Shown here: positions 1 to 8,014 of the stretch, piece after piece | Layout of the letters: each line of letters begins with the position of its first letter | Numbering within the stretch: position 1 is the first letter of the stretch | NCBI GenBank assembly: GCA_009885105.1 | Contig: VFLI01000027.1 | Location: 1 to 64,000, forward strand | Length of the DNA: 64,000 nucleotides | Direction of reading: 5' to 3' | From: Spirochaetia bacterium | GTDB taxonomy: Bacteria > Spirochaetota > Leptospiria > Leptospirales > Leptonemataceae | Notes under the pieces: model-generated | Seen by the model: only the letters and a program-made list of their open reading frames with translations | What the model was told of the DNA's origin: nothing | Database searches by the model: none | Position numbers and translations under genes: made by a program

Positions 1-3
1 CTC

Positions 4-60
4 GGTTGCCGTTCTCTGCGTCCTCCGCGCCTCTGCGGTGAAAAATCTTCTCTTTTCCCA
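4..60. repeat. Intergenic repeat, family A (copy 1)
   Basis: The stretch carries the words CGTTCTCTGCG and CCTCTGCGGTGAAAAA followed by CTTCTCTTTTCCC. The same words recur in the opposite orientation at about 30661-30710, inside the OmpA lipoprotein gene. Similar CTCTGCG...GTGAAA sequences occur, as far as I recall, between genes in unrelated bacteria, but that was not checked. No protein is encoded here. Confidence 0.5.
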
Positions 61-143
61 AAAATTCTACGCAACGATCGGCGCTTCTATTACCCCTTCA
101 GTACAGAAAACAATTTGACAGAATACTATGGAGGATATAAATT

Positions 144-650
144 ATGAGAGTGCATATACCAAAATTCCCGCACAAATTGGAAGAACTTCTCGGTCGTCAG
201 GGCACGGATGAAGTTGTGGATTTCCTGAACGAGGCTTTCTATGAGAATAAAGAGGACGTCGTTCAGGTCGTCGGGGACAAGTTTGATCGGCGGATTACAG
301 AGGAATCATCAAAGCTGAGAGCGGAAATCGGCGGTCTCAGGATAGAAATGAAGGAAATGAAGGCTGAATTGAAGGCAGAATTGAAAGGCGATATTTTTAG
401 CCTGAGATCAGAACTGAAAGAAGACATTGGCAGCCTGAGATCGGAACTGAAAGAAGACATTGGCAGCCTGCGTTCAGATATGGAGCGGGGTTTCACGGGT
501 CTTCACAGAGAAATCGCTGGAATTCATAAAGAGATTTCAGGAATCCACAAAGACAATTCTTCGCAGACAAAATGGCTTCTGGCGGTGTTCCTTGCTGCGG
601 GAATTCTCTATCCGCTGTTGAATCAGCTTATGATACGATTCGCTCACTGA
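144..650 (+). CDS. Coiled-coil protein with C-terminal membrane anchor
   Basis: Small 168-residue protein of unknown function. Residues 1-45 form a short N-terminal region, residues 50-140 are a charged heptad/hendecad coiled coil, and residues 143-162 are one hydrophobic segment (KWLLAVFLAAGILYPLL) that probably anchors it in the membrane with the coil in the cytoplasm. The coil contains two near-identical 11-residue units of the form SLRSELKEDIG and two 7-residue units EIAGIHK/EISGIHK. The start is supported by a GGAGG ribosome-binding site at 130-134, nine bases before the ATG. The layout resembles DUF1640-like coiled-coil membrane proteins, but no family is assigned firmly. Its end overlaps the end of the converging SGNH gene by 7 bases. 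Confidence 0.75.
   Translation: MRVHIPKFPHKLEELLGRQGTDEVVDFLNEAFYENKEDVVQVVGDKFDRRITEESSKLRAEIGGLRIEMKEMKAELKAELKGDIFSLRSELKEDIGSLRSELKEDIGSLRSDMERGFTGLHREIAGIHKEISGIHKDNSSQTKWLLAVFLAAGILYPLLNQLMIRFAH
399..475 (+). repeat. 33-bp in-gene tandem repeat
   Basis: Units at 399-431 and 432-464 differ at one base (position 410 against 443), followed by a partial third unit. Each encodes 11 residues of coiled coil, so the repeat keeps the reading frame and the hendecad register. It is a coding minisatellite, not a CRISPR repeat. Confidence 0.8.
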
Positions 651-1789
651 AGCTTAAAATCCTTTAATATTCTGTCCGTCAGTTCAAAAAAGCAGGCTCC
701 ACTCAGATGCGTGGCGTCCTGAAACTGCCGGCATTTCAGGGCGGGATCCAGATAGGGATCGGAAAATTGCGCGCGAAATTCGGGATTCGCTTTTGCTTCA
801 GACGCCAGATACTGCTCCAGCGGCTTCTGGAATGTCTCCATGAGCCTGAGCTTTTCCATGCGTCTTCGCAGCGGCTCGGACACGACGGGCCAGTAGACGA
901 TCGTTCTGATATTATTGTAGGAAAGAGCACGTATCAATTTTTTAAAAAATTGGATCTGAGTCTGCGAGGGTGTGAATCCTGCAAGATGACGATTGGCCAG
1001 GTTTTCCGCGTCCTGCTCCATCATCTGCGGCGGCACTGTGAAATAAATCAGATTGGGTATGCCGCCCAGATTCGATTTGTTCGCGCTGCGGATCGAGTTC
1101 AGAACAGATTTTTTGAACTCGCTAACCTGGTAAGTTTTCAAACCTTCCGTCGGGTGCGGCAGGGTGATGGTTCTCATGTTTTCTGACACATTGTTAATAT
1201 CCAGCGGAAATTTATACAGGGCGAAAGTCTGTTTGAGAAAATACGTCTCCGCCTCGTCGAAAGAAAAACCTCTTCCCTCCGCATCCCATATATTCGCCGG
1301 CGCTGTGCGGTTGTAGTCCGTATTCCGGAATACAAAAACAGGATCGTACGAATACGAAAGCGAATAATCGACGGCGCCGGAGCTGAAGAGAACCGGATCC
1401 GCTTCAATCAGAACAAAATCAGGCCGGATGCCCGCGTCCAGCATACGTGACAGAAAATAATAGTGAAAGGCCGGGCAGGCCAGCGGCGCGCTGAAATTGT
1501 ATGTGTAGGACCCTGGAATTTTTCTGGCAAAATAATCGGTGCTGAATTCGCCGGCGCGCGATGTGCCGAATATCACGCCGAGTTTCTGTCCGGATGCAGT
1601 CCGGTCGGGATACTCCTGCCTCAGCTGATCGAAAAGCCAGTTGCGGGATTCGTAAAAATCCGGCTCGACCTTCTGCCAGAATACCGTGTATTCCAGCACG
1701 ACGGGCAGGCGGAATATCTTGTCCGCCGCAAAGACGATTGTGAAAATCAGAAGCGGGACGAGCAGATATTTGTTTTTTAATATTTCCAT
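644..1789 (-). CDS. SGNH-like DUF1574 protein (acylation partner)
   Basis: 381-residue protein with an N-terminal membrane segment (residues about 8-24) and a presumably periplasmic SGNH-hydrolase-like domain. The nucleophile block is GTSRAGEF near residue 75 and the late catalytic Asp/His pair is DATHLSGA near residue 358. This is the arrangement of the Leptospira DUF1574 family and of AlgJ/AlgX-type partners of MBOAT acyltransferases. It is the last gene of a four-gene minus-strand operon, 6 bases after the MBOAT gene at 1796-3250. By analogy it would complete transfer of an acyl group to an exported carbohydrate or lipid. The substrate is unknown. It could also act as an esterase. Confidence 0.7.
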   Translation of the reverse strand: MEILKNKYLLVPLLIFTIVFAADKIFRLPVVLEYTVFWQKVEPDFYESRNWLFDQLRQEYPDRTASGQKLGVIFGTSRAGEFSTDYFARKIPGSYTYNFSAPLACPAFHYYFLSRMLDAGIRPDFVLIEADPVLFSSGAVDYSLSYSYDPVFVFRNTDYNRTAPANIWDAEGRGFSFDEAETYFLKQTFALYKFPLDINNVSENMRTITLPHPTEGLKTYQVSEFKKSVLNSIRSANKSNLGGIPNLIYFTVPPQMMEQDAENLANRHLAGFTPSQTQIQFFKKLIRALSYNNIRTIVYWPVVSEPLRRRMEKLRLMETFQKPLEQYLASEAKANPEFRAQFSDPYLDPALKCRQFQDATHLSGACFFELTDRILKDFKLQ

Positions 1790-1795
1790 GCTGAC

Positions 1796-3250
1796 TCAAA
1801 ATTGAAAATAGATAAAATCAGCGCCGCCCGGAGCAAACCGTCCCACCAGCGCCGTCGTTATTAAAGCAAAAAACAGAAGAGCCGCGTAACGAACTTTAAC
1901 GGACAGAGCCGGTATTCTATTTTTATACTGCATCCAGTTGAAAAAAATCGTCACACACAGCATGCCGATAAGATAGCCGTTATGCGGAGACGACGCGCCC
2001 GGACTCATCATAAATACCCGCTTTGCCATAATCCAGGCGGAAGAGATATTGGGCGAGTTGAACGGAAAACATCCGGCAAGAAACAGAACGTATATTAAAA
2101 TCATAAACGCTCCGCGCTTCAGCCGACCCGCAAATCCCGGCGAAGCCGGAGCCTCCGCGCTCAACCCGCGGTCGGTCCGCCTTTTTTCGAGAAATGTCCG
2201 GCCCAGCCTTTCCACGGAAAGGCCTACGCCGTGCATGAAACCCCAGAAGACATATGTGTAATTCGCGCCGTGCCAGAGACCCGCAAGCGTGAAAGTGATG
2301 ATGAAATTGACGTGAGTCCGAAATTCGCTCACGCGCGAGCCGCCCAGCGGTATAAAAATGTAATCGCGCAGCCAGGAGGAGAGCGTAATATGCCAGCGTG
2401 TCCAGAGTTCGCGCAGCGACTGGCTCATGTAGGGCGCTCGAAAATTCTCCGGCAGATCCAGACCCATCAGATTCGCAAGACCGCGGGCGATATCCGTGTA
2501 TCCGGAGAAATCGCAGTACACCCGCGCGGAATAACCGATATTGGCGGCCAGATTTGAACCGCCGCTGTAGTTTTCCGGATGCATGTACATCGGCGTGATG
2601 GCGCCGGTTATATTGTCCGCGATGACGATTTTTTTTATCAGGCCCTGCAGGATCAAAAAGCAGCCGTTGATCATCCGGTCGCGGTCCGGCCGGATGTCTT
2701 TGAGCTGGAAAATAAAATCCGCATGCCGCATGATCGGCCCGGCGACAAAATGCGGGAAATAGAGAATGAAGAACATGTATTCCAGAAAACCGGCCTTCTC
2801 CGGTATGTTCCCCCGGTGCGTGTCCACAAGATAGGCGACAAGCTGAAACGTATAGAAACTGATTGCCAGAGGCAGCGTGATTTCGCCGAATCCCGTCGCG
2901 CCGGAAAGCCAGCCGTTGAAGGAAGACTTCGTGAAAAAGGCGGCCCCGCTGATGTCGTGGAGAAAATTAATCAACAGATAGAAGTATTTGAAGAGAAACA
3001 GATTGGCCAGGTTCAGGATCACCCCGAAGCGCATCAGATTTTTCGACCGGTTTTCATGCAGCCGGACGACTATAAAATAATTAATAATAACTATAAATAA
3101 AAAATGAAGAGCAAACCCGACGGACCAGGCCGCATAGAAAATGAAGGATACTATCGGGACGAGCACCATGCGCGAGCGTCCCTTCATGCTCCAGTAGAGC
3201 ACATACACGATAATAAAAAAAACAAGAAACGTTAGCGTGGTAAATCTCAC
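1796..3250 (-). CDS. MBOAT family O-acyltransferase (AlgI-like), copy 1
   Basis: 484-residue polytopic membrane protein with roughly ten hydrophobic segments. It carries the MBOAT signature region: a DFSGYTDIARG block near residue 245, RWHITLSSWLRDYI near 285 and the catalytic-histidine block LWHGANYTYVFWG near 325. AlgI-type members pass acyl groups across the inner membrane to exported polysaccharides. The start is GTG and overlaps the stop of the upstream SGNH gene by 4 bases (GTGA), which implies translational coupling. It pairs with the SGNH protein downstream (644-1789). Acceptor and acyl donor cannot be read from sequence. Confidence 0.88.
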   Translation of the reverse strand: MRFTTLTFLVFFIIVYVLYWSMKGRSRMVLVPIVSFIFYAAWSVGFALHFLFIVIINYFIVVRLHENRSKNLMRFGVILNLANLFLFKYFYLLINFLHDISGAAFFTKSSFNGWLSGATGFGEITLPLAISFYTFQLVAYLVDTHRGNIPEKAGFLEYMFFILYFPHFVAGPIMRHADFIFQLKDIRPDRDRMINGCFLILQGLIKKIVIADNITGAITPMYMHPENYSGGSNLAANIGYSARVYCDFSGYTDIARGLANLMGLDLPENFRAPYMSQSLRELWTRWHITLSSWLRDYIFIPLGGSRVSEFRTHVNFIITFTLAGLWHGANYTYVFWGFMHGVGLSVERLGRTFLEKRRTDRGLSAEAPASPGFAGRLKRGAFMILIYVLFLAGCFPFNSPNISSAWIMAKRVFMMSPGASSPHNGYLIGMLCVTIFFNWMQYKNRIPALSVKVRYAALLFFALITTALVGRFAPGGADFIYFQF

Positions 3251-4401
3251 GGAGAATTTGCTTCCCCTGGAATCAAAACGGGCAGTTTTTTCATGACGGC
3301 ATCCGCCACAGCCTCTGTGAATTTCATGGACCCGGCCCGGTTGAGATGGATTGTGTCGTAGTAAAGATCCCGGCTGTTTGCCGAGTAGCGCAGATCGATC
3401 AGCTCGTACGACCGGTTTCCGTGCAGGTCTTTCAGATTGCTTGCCCAGACGTCATAACGGGTGTTTTCGTTGAAATCCTGAATCAGATCGGAATAGGGCG
3501 GAAATATTGTGGCGACAGTGAGGCCGCGCGCGTACATTTCATCGTACATCTTTTTCAGCCGCTCAAAATACAGCCGGTTCCACTGCGCCGCTCCTGGAGC
3601 GTAGAACGGATCGATCAGACCGACCTGGCATGTCTGCCAGACTGCTTTCTGGTGGTGGTGGTCGGTGATGCGTCTGCCGGATGCGTCGGATTCAGGTATG
3701 CCGCGCAGGGCTGTTTGTATGCACTCATGGAGATTTTTTGACGGGTAGGCGGCGAGCTGGTAATCCATTGTGTTCTCGTACACGTAATCGGAAGGGACTT
3801 CACGCATTCTCCGCCCGATCCCTTTGATTCGATCCAGAGGATCCGTCACAAAATCGCGCAGGTCTTTCTGGTATGTCACGGACCTGATGAAAAAGTATAT
3901 CCAGTCCTGCGAAGAAACATGAAAACCGTAGTCCATTAGAAGCGGCAGCGCCATACGTCTGGGAAATTGCGCAATCATGCTGCGATTGGGCTGGTCGAGA
4001 GTGAAACGAGCCGTCCAGGGGAAAGAAATATCGCTGACATGCAGGATCAGCTTCAGATGAGGCATTTTAGTTTCCAGCGCTTTGTAGAGCAGATGCTGCG
4101 TTTCCATCTGCGCGCCCTCGCAGGCGCCGCTCTGAATTCGCAGGCCTTTTTTCTCAAGAAGCTTATTCAGATAGGGAAGATTGATTCCCTGATACGCCAC
4201 GGAGGTGCCGATGATAAGAACATTTGGATCGACGCGAGAGTTGGAAGCAGTTTCAACCACGCGGAGCACATTGTCCGCGTAGGACCGGGGCTGCATGAGC
4301 GGACGGTAAAGGCCGCTCTGCAGAAAGATTTCAAATCCGATCAGAAAGCCTGCGGGAAGGAAAAACCTTGGATCTCTGAAATATTTTAATACTTCCTTCA
4401 T
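3247..4401 (-). CDS. SGNH-like DUF1574 protein, copy 2
   Basis: 384-residue protein with an N-terminal membrane segment (about residues 12-30) and an SGNH-like exported domain. The nucleophile block is IIGTSVAYQG near residue 65 and the terminal Asp/His block is DTIHLNRAG near residue 355. It is clearly related in layout to the protein at 644-1789, although the middle parts differ greatly. It lies between the two MBOAT genes, 13 bases after the upstream one and overlapping the next by 4 bases. Inferred role: partner of MBOAT copy 2 in O-acylation of an exported molecule. Confidence 0.7.
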   Translation of the reverse strand: MKEVLKYFRDPRFFLPAGFLIGFEIFLQSGLYRPLMQPRSYADNVLRVVETASNSRVDPNVLIIGTSVAYQGINLPYLNKLLEKKGLRIQSGACEGAQMETQHLLYKALETKMPHLKLILHVSDISFPWTARFTLDQPNRSMIAQFPRRMALPLLMDYGFHVSSQDWIYFFIRSVTYQKDLRDFVTDPLDRIKGIGRRMREVPSDYVYENTMDYQLAAYPSKNLHECIQTALRGIPESDASGRRITDHHHQKAVWQTCQVGLIDPFYAPGAAQWNRLYFERLKKMYDEMYARGLTVATIFPPYSDLIQDFNENTRYDVWASNLKDLHGNRSYELIDLRYSANSRDLYYDTIHLNRAGSMKFTEAVADAVMKKLPVLIPGEANSP

Positions 4402-4414
4402 GTTTTATCCATTG

Positions 4415-5956
4415 TTAAAATTGAAAATAAAGAAAATTCGGCGTCTCCGGCGTGGCAAAAACCATGACACAGAAAATCATCACGATGAGCATAACAATCA
4501 GTTTTCCTTTATTCTCTGGTTTCCAGAAATATTCAAGACGCAGATAATTGAAAACATACTCATACGTAAAATACAGCGCTATAAGTATCAGATATTCGCT
4601 GTAAGCAGAAGACGGGTACGGCGTCGGGGAAAAAAATGCCGCCTTCACCGGCTCAAACGGAGCGCCGCGGAAAGCCCAGCTGATAAATGCATGAAACGCG
4701 GCCGGCAGATCGTTGATGCCGAAAAGTCTTCCCTGCATCAGGGTCGCTTTTGTCATTGTCTCCGCCCGGAACCAGATAAATCCAAAGTTCATCCAGAACA
4801 TGGTGAAGACTCGGGCGAAAATACTGTACGCAATGCCGCCTTTCTCATGGATCGTCTCGTGAAACTTTGTTCTGGAGTACATGCGATGGACGGAGATCAT
4901 CGTTCCCTGCCACAATCCCCAGAAAATGTAATGATACGCGGCGCCGTGCCAGATCCCTCCAAAAAGCCAGGTGATGAAAATATTGATGTAGGTCCTGAAA
5001 TTACCCTGACGCGAGCCGCCCAGAGGGATAAAGATATAGTCGCGAATCCAGGTTGTGAATGAAATATGCCAGCGCGACCAGTGATCCGTGACATTGCGCG
5101 AGGAAAAAGGATACAGAAAATTGACCTCAAACTCCCATCCAAATAGACGCGCAACTCCGCGCGCGATATCCGTGTAGCCCGCGAAATCCAGATAGATCTG
5201 AAACGCGAAAGCAAAGGAGGCCAGCCAGATATCCAGCGGATTGTAAATTGCTGGATTGCCGTACACACTCACCGTCATTGCGGCCAGGTTGTCTGAAAGC
5301 ACGAGCTTTCGAAAAAAGCCGACGACGATTCTGGTTACACCGATGATGATGTCATCGCGGCGGATCGGAAGGCGGTCATCCAGCCGGGAAAAAAAAGTGG
5401 TCGAGCGGACAATAGGCCCGGCGACCAGATGCGGAAAAAATGCGACATACAGAGCGAAATCCAGAAGATTTCTTCTTGCAGGAACAAGTCCCCGGTACAC
5501 GTCCACGGTGTAAGACAGCGACATGAAAGTATAGAACGAGATTCCGACAGGCAGAAGAATATTCGTTGCCGGCCAGGCTAGAAGCGTGCTTCCGTACGGC
5601 TGGAGATCGTTGAAAACCTCAATGCCGAAGTTCGTGTATTTGAAATAGGCAAGCAGCGAAAGGTTGACGATCATCGAGCCAATCAGCCAGGTTTTTCTGC
5701 CGATCGCGCCGAGAAATGCACCGCGAATGGGAGGCAGTCCCTTGTCGCGGCGGTCGTTGGCCTCTATCCCGAGCGCTGCAAAATAATCCCAGTTCGAGGA
5801 AAACAGCATTATGATCAAATACCAGGGTTCCAGAACCGAATAAAAATAATAGGAAGCCAGAAGAAGAAAAACCTGCTGTTTCCGGTTCTTCAGGAGATGG
5901 CCCAGAATTATTGTTACAAAGAAAAAAACCGCGAAGTGGAAGGAAGTAAATACCAT
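4415..5956 (-). CDS. MBOAT family O-acyltransferase (AlgI-like), copy 2
   Basis: 513-residue polytopic membrane protein with the MBOAT core: DFAGYTDIARG near residue 260, RWHISFTTWIRDYIFIP near 300 and the catalytic-histidine block GIWHGAAYHYIFWG near 335. It ends FLYFQF, as copy 1 ends FIYFQF, which points to duplication of an MBOAT/SGNH pair. First gene of the minus-strand operon running down to 644. The 134 bases between its start and the phosphatase gene at 6091 hold no gene and presumably the operon promoter. Confidence 0.88.
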   Translation of the reverse strand: MVFTSFHFAVFFFVTIILGHLLKNRKQQVFLLLASYYFYSVLEPWYLIIMLFSSNWDYFAALGIEANDRRDKGLPPIRGAFLGAIGRKTWLIGSMIVNLSLLAYFKYTNFGIEVFNDLQPYGSTLLAWPATNILLPVGISFYTFMSLSYTVDVYRGLVPARRNLLDFALYVAFFPHLVAGPIVRSTTFFSRLDDRLPIRRDDIIIGVTRIVVGFFRKLVLSDNLAAMTVSVYGNPAIYNPLDIWLASFAFAFQIYLDFAGYTDIARGVARLFGWEFEVNFLYPFSSRNVTDHWSRWHISFTTWIRDYIFIPLGGSRQGNFRTYINIFITWLFGGIWHGAAYHYIFWGLWQGTMISVHRMYSRTKFHETIHEKGGIAYSIFARVFTMFWMNFGFIWFRAETMTKATLMQGRLFGINDLPAAFHAFISWAFRGAPFEPVKAAFFSPTPYPSSAYSEYLILIALYFTYEYVFNYLRLEYFWKPENKGKLIVMLIVMIFCVMVFATPETPNFLYFQF

Positions 5957-6090
5957 GGGCGGAAATCAGGAGCCTGGTTGAACTCTAACCAGAAGTTGAT
6001 ATGTCGACTCCCCGGTCAAGGCAGAAAAAACTTGCCGGGCCTGCCTGATTGCGCAGCGTGCCAGCCCCGGTGTCTGGCGCCGGATGCCTC

Positions 6091-7461
6091 TCATGTAACC
6101 TCGAAACCGACAAACATTATGTCGTCCACATCCGGAGCGCTGCCGCGAAAACCGGACACACCGTCCATCACATTATCCAGCGTGGTGGACAGGTCCGGAT
6201 GGTAGCTTTTTTCCACTATTTCAATGAAGGCTTCAGTGTTCAGAATGTTCTCCAGTTCGTCGGTTGTGTCCGGCAGACCGTCCGTATATAAGTAGAGTCT
6301 GTCGCCCGGCGCCAGAGTGATTTTTTTGTTCTCATAAATGTTGCCCAAAAATACTCCCAGCATGCGTCCTTTTGCGTAGAGGGATGTCATTTTTCTGTCC
6401 TGCGCCGACTGCAGAATCGGAAGAGGGTGGCCGCCCCGTGAAAATTCAAAATTCATGATACCAGATTTCTCGTCATAGATGAAGATACCGTACAGAGCGG
6501 TGAGAAATCGTCCTTCGATTTCACGGATTATCGTGTCGTTGAGCTCGGAAAGATACCGGGCCGGCATAAGTCCGTATTCCCGGCAGACCCGGTTTGTGAT
6601 CGATTTAATCAGAGCCAGATACAGCGCTGCGGAGACTCCGTGTCCTGACACATCGCCGATAAAGACGCCGAATCCGCCCTCCCCGAGAGGCGTGAATGAA
6701 AGGAAATCGCCGCCCACTGCTTCCAGCGACCGATACCTGAAATCCACCGACAGATGCGGATACTGCGGTTTTCGTGTGGGAAGAAGAAGTTTGTGCACGA
6801 GCCGCGCGTCGAGCATATCTCTTTCAATTTCCTGATTTCGCAGATGCATTCTGGCGTACAGCAGTTCCGTTTTGTTTTTTTCCATTTTGAAATTCTGGAT
6901 GACAGCGCGGAAAATCAGCAGAATAAAAATTAGAACCAGAATAAAACTGAGAATGAGGTCCGTGTATCTCTGCCCCGCGGATCTGTATTTTGTGATAGAT
7001 CCTGGATACAACAGATGCAGTGATGTCAGAGCGATCACTGTGAGCAGCGTTACGAAGAAGAAAAACGCGCGTATGGTTCGGTTGAAAAGAACATACGCCA
7101 GAATCGGAATGATCAAATAGAACATCATCGCCGGACCGTCGATACCTCCGTTAAAAAACCAGGAGAGCGAAAGCATGGCCGTCTGTATACTGATGTATGC
7201 GATTTTCCAGAGATGCGGAAGTCCGCGCTTGAAACGCACTTTCCAGTAGGCAAAGAGGCAGAACATCATCAGACCGATCAGAATCAGAGATTCCCAAAAA
7301 TAAGTCTGCATCACCAGCGCCTGCAAAATCAGCATGGCATTGAGTCCGATGGAGATAATCAGACTTATGTTAAAAACCCGGTCATCCAGCCCAAACTCGC
7401 TGGGGTCGCCCATGATGCCCTGTATCCAGCGGCCTCCTGCATTGCTCAAACGAGTCAGCAT
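6091..7461 (-). CDS. Membrane SpoIIE/PP2C-type serine phosphatase
   Basis: 456-residue protein. Residues 30-200 contain about six membrane segments with short loops, residues 200-235 form a linking helix, and residues 240-456 are a SpoIIE-type PP2C domain. Motifs present are GGDF (near 252), GDVSGHG (near 272), GGHP, YTDGL and DDIMF; these hold the aspartates that bind catalytic Mn/Mg. Such enzymes usually dephosphorylate an anti-anti-sigma (STAS) protein in partner-switching control of transcription. No STAS gene is adjacent, but an anti-sigma-type ATPase lies at 36994-37941. Transcribed divergently from the small lipoprotein gene at 7578. Confidence 0.88.
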   Translation of the reverse strand: MLTRLSNAGGRWIQGIMGDPSEFGLDDRVFNISLIISIGLNAMLILQALVMQTYFWESLILIGLMMFCLFAYWKVRFKRGLPHLWKIAYISIQTAMLSLSWFFNGGIDGPAMMFYLIIPILAYVLFNRTIRAFFFFVTLLTVIALTSLHLLYPGSITKYRSAGQRYTDLILSFILVLIFILLIFRAVIQNFKMEKNKTELLYARMHLRNQEIERDMLDARLVHKLLLPTRKPQYPHLSVDFRYRSLEAVGGDFLSFTPLGEGGFGVFIGDVSGHGVSAALYLALIKSITNRVCREYGLMPARYLSELNDTIIREIEGRFLTALYGIFIYDEKSGIMNFEFSRGGHPLPILQSAQDRKMTSLYAKGRMLGVFLGNIYENKKITLAPGDRLYLYTDGLPDTTDELENILNTEAFIEIVEKSYHPDLSTTLDNVMDGVSGFRGSAPDVDDIMFVGFEVT

Positions 7462-7577
7462 TTACCCACTGCGGGAGCCGTATAAAGGAAAGTAAACGAA
7501 ATTATACGATAAAACTGTGCCAGCACGGCCAGCATATCTGCATTGACACAACTACGGAACGAGTAAAATCTGGTCCA

Positions 7578-7904
7578 ATGAAAATAAATCTGTATTTCAC
7601 ACTGCCGGTTTTAATCGTTGCTGCCGTTCTCACGGCAGACTGTAAAAAAAATAAGCCGGATCCCGCAAAATATGCGGATTATTGCGCTGAAGTCGTGCGC
7701 TGTGACGCGCAATTGAAGGCCCAGGCAATGGGTCAGGAACTCTGCCAGAAAATGTTTGCCACTGTGGAAGAGAAGCTGCCGGCCCTTCTGGACGCTTTCA
7801 AAGGCTGTCTGGATGCCCAACCATGCGATAAGAAAAGTGTTTCCGCCTGCATGTCCTCAACAGTTCAGAAAAGCGGAATGCCTTTCCCCGGCATGACGCC
7901 CTGA
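7578..7904 (+). CDS. Small Cys-rich lipoprotein
   Basis: 108-residue protein with a signal peptide (MKINLYFTLPVLIVAAVL) and a spirochaete-style lipobox TADC, giving a lipidated Cys near residue 22. The mature part is short and helical, with five further cysteines spaced as two or three disulfide candidates (YCAEVVRCD, LCQKM, GCLDAQPC, ACM). It resembles small Cys-rich lipoproteins described only in Leptospira (TIGR0445x type), recognised from memory. Function unknown. A weak promoter-like TTGACA lies at 7543-7548, but no clear ribosome-binding site is seen. Confidence 0.7.
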   Translation: MKINLYFTLPVLIVAAVLTADCKKNKPDPAKYADYCAEVVRCDAQLKAQAMGQELCQKMFATVEEKLPALLDAFKGCLDAQPCDKKSVSACMSSTVQKSGMPFPGMTP

Positions 7905-7910
7905 TTCTTT

Positions 7911-8014
7911 AACCGCTAATGAACGCGAATAAACGCAAATGAGTTTAACTCTGATTCGCGTGCATTGGCGGTCATTAGCGGTTTGCCTCTTGTGATTGGC
8001 GGTCATTGGCGGTT
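7911..8014. repeat. Palindromic repeat, family B
   Basis: AACCGCTAAT (7911-7920) pairs with ATTAGCGGTT (7974-7983), and inside it ACGCGAAT (7923-7930) pairs with ATTCGCGT (7954-7961). The right arm also contains a 20-bp direct repeat, ATTGGCGGTCATTAGCGGTT at 7964-7983 and again with one change at 7995-8014. The stem-loop could end transcription of the lipoprotein gene. It extends into the glycosyltransferase gene, whose stop codon (7975-7977) lies within it. A degenerate match, AACCGCGAATAAACGG, follows the stop codon at 58237. Confidence 0.75.

Noticed and set aside
399-475. CRISPR-like direct repeats
   Set aside because: Units are contiguous with no spacers and keep a coding frame.
7543-7569. 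Promoter TTGACA with TAAAAT before the small lipoprotein
   Set aside because: The spacing is only 15 bases and it would leave almost no leader, so it is not listed as a feature.
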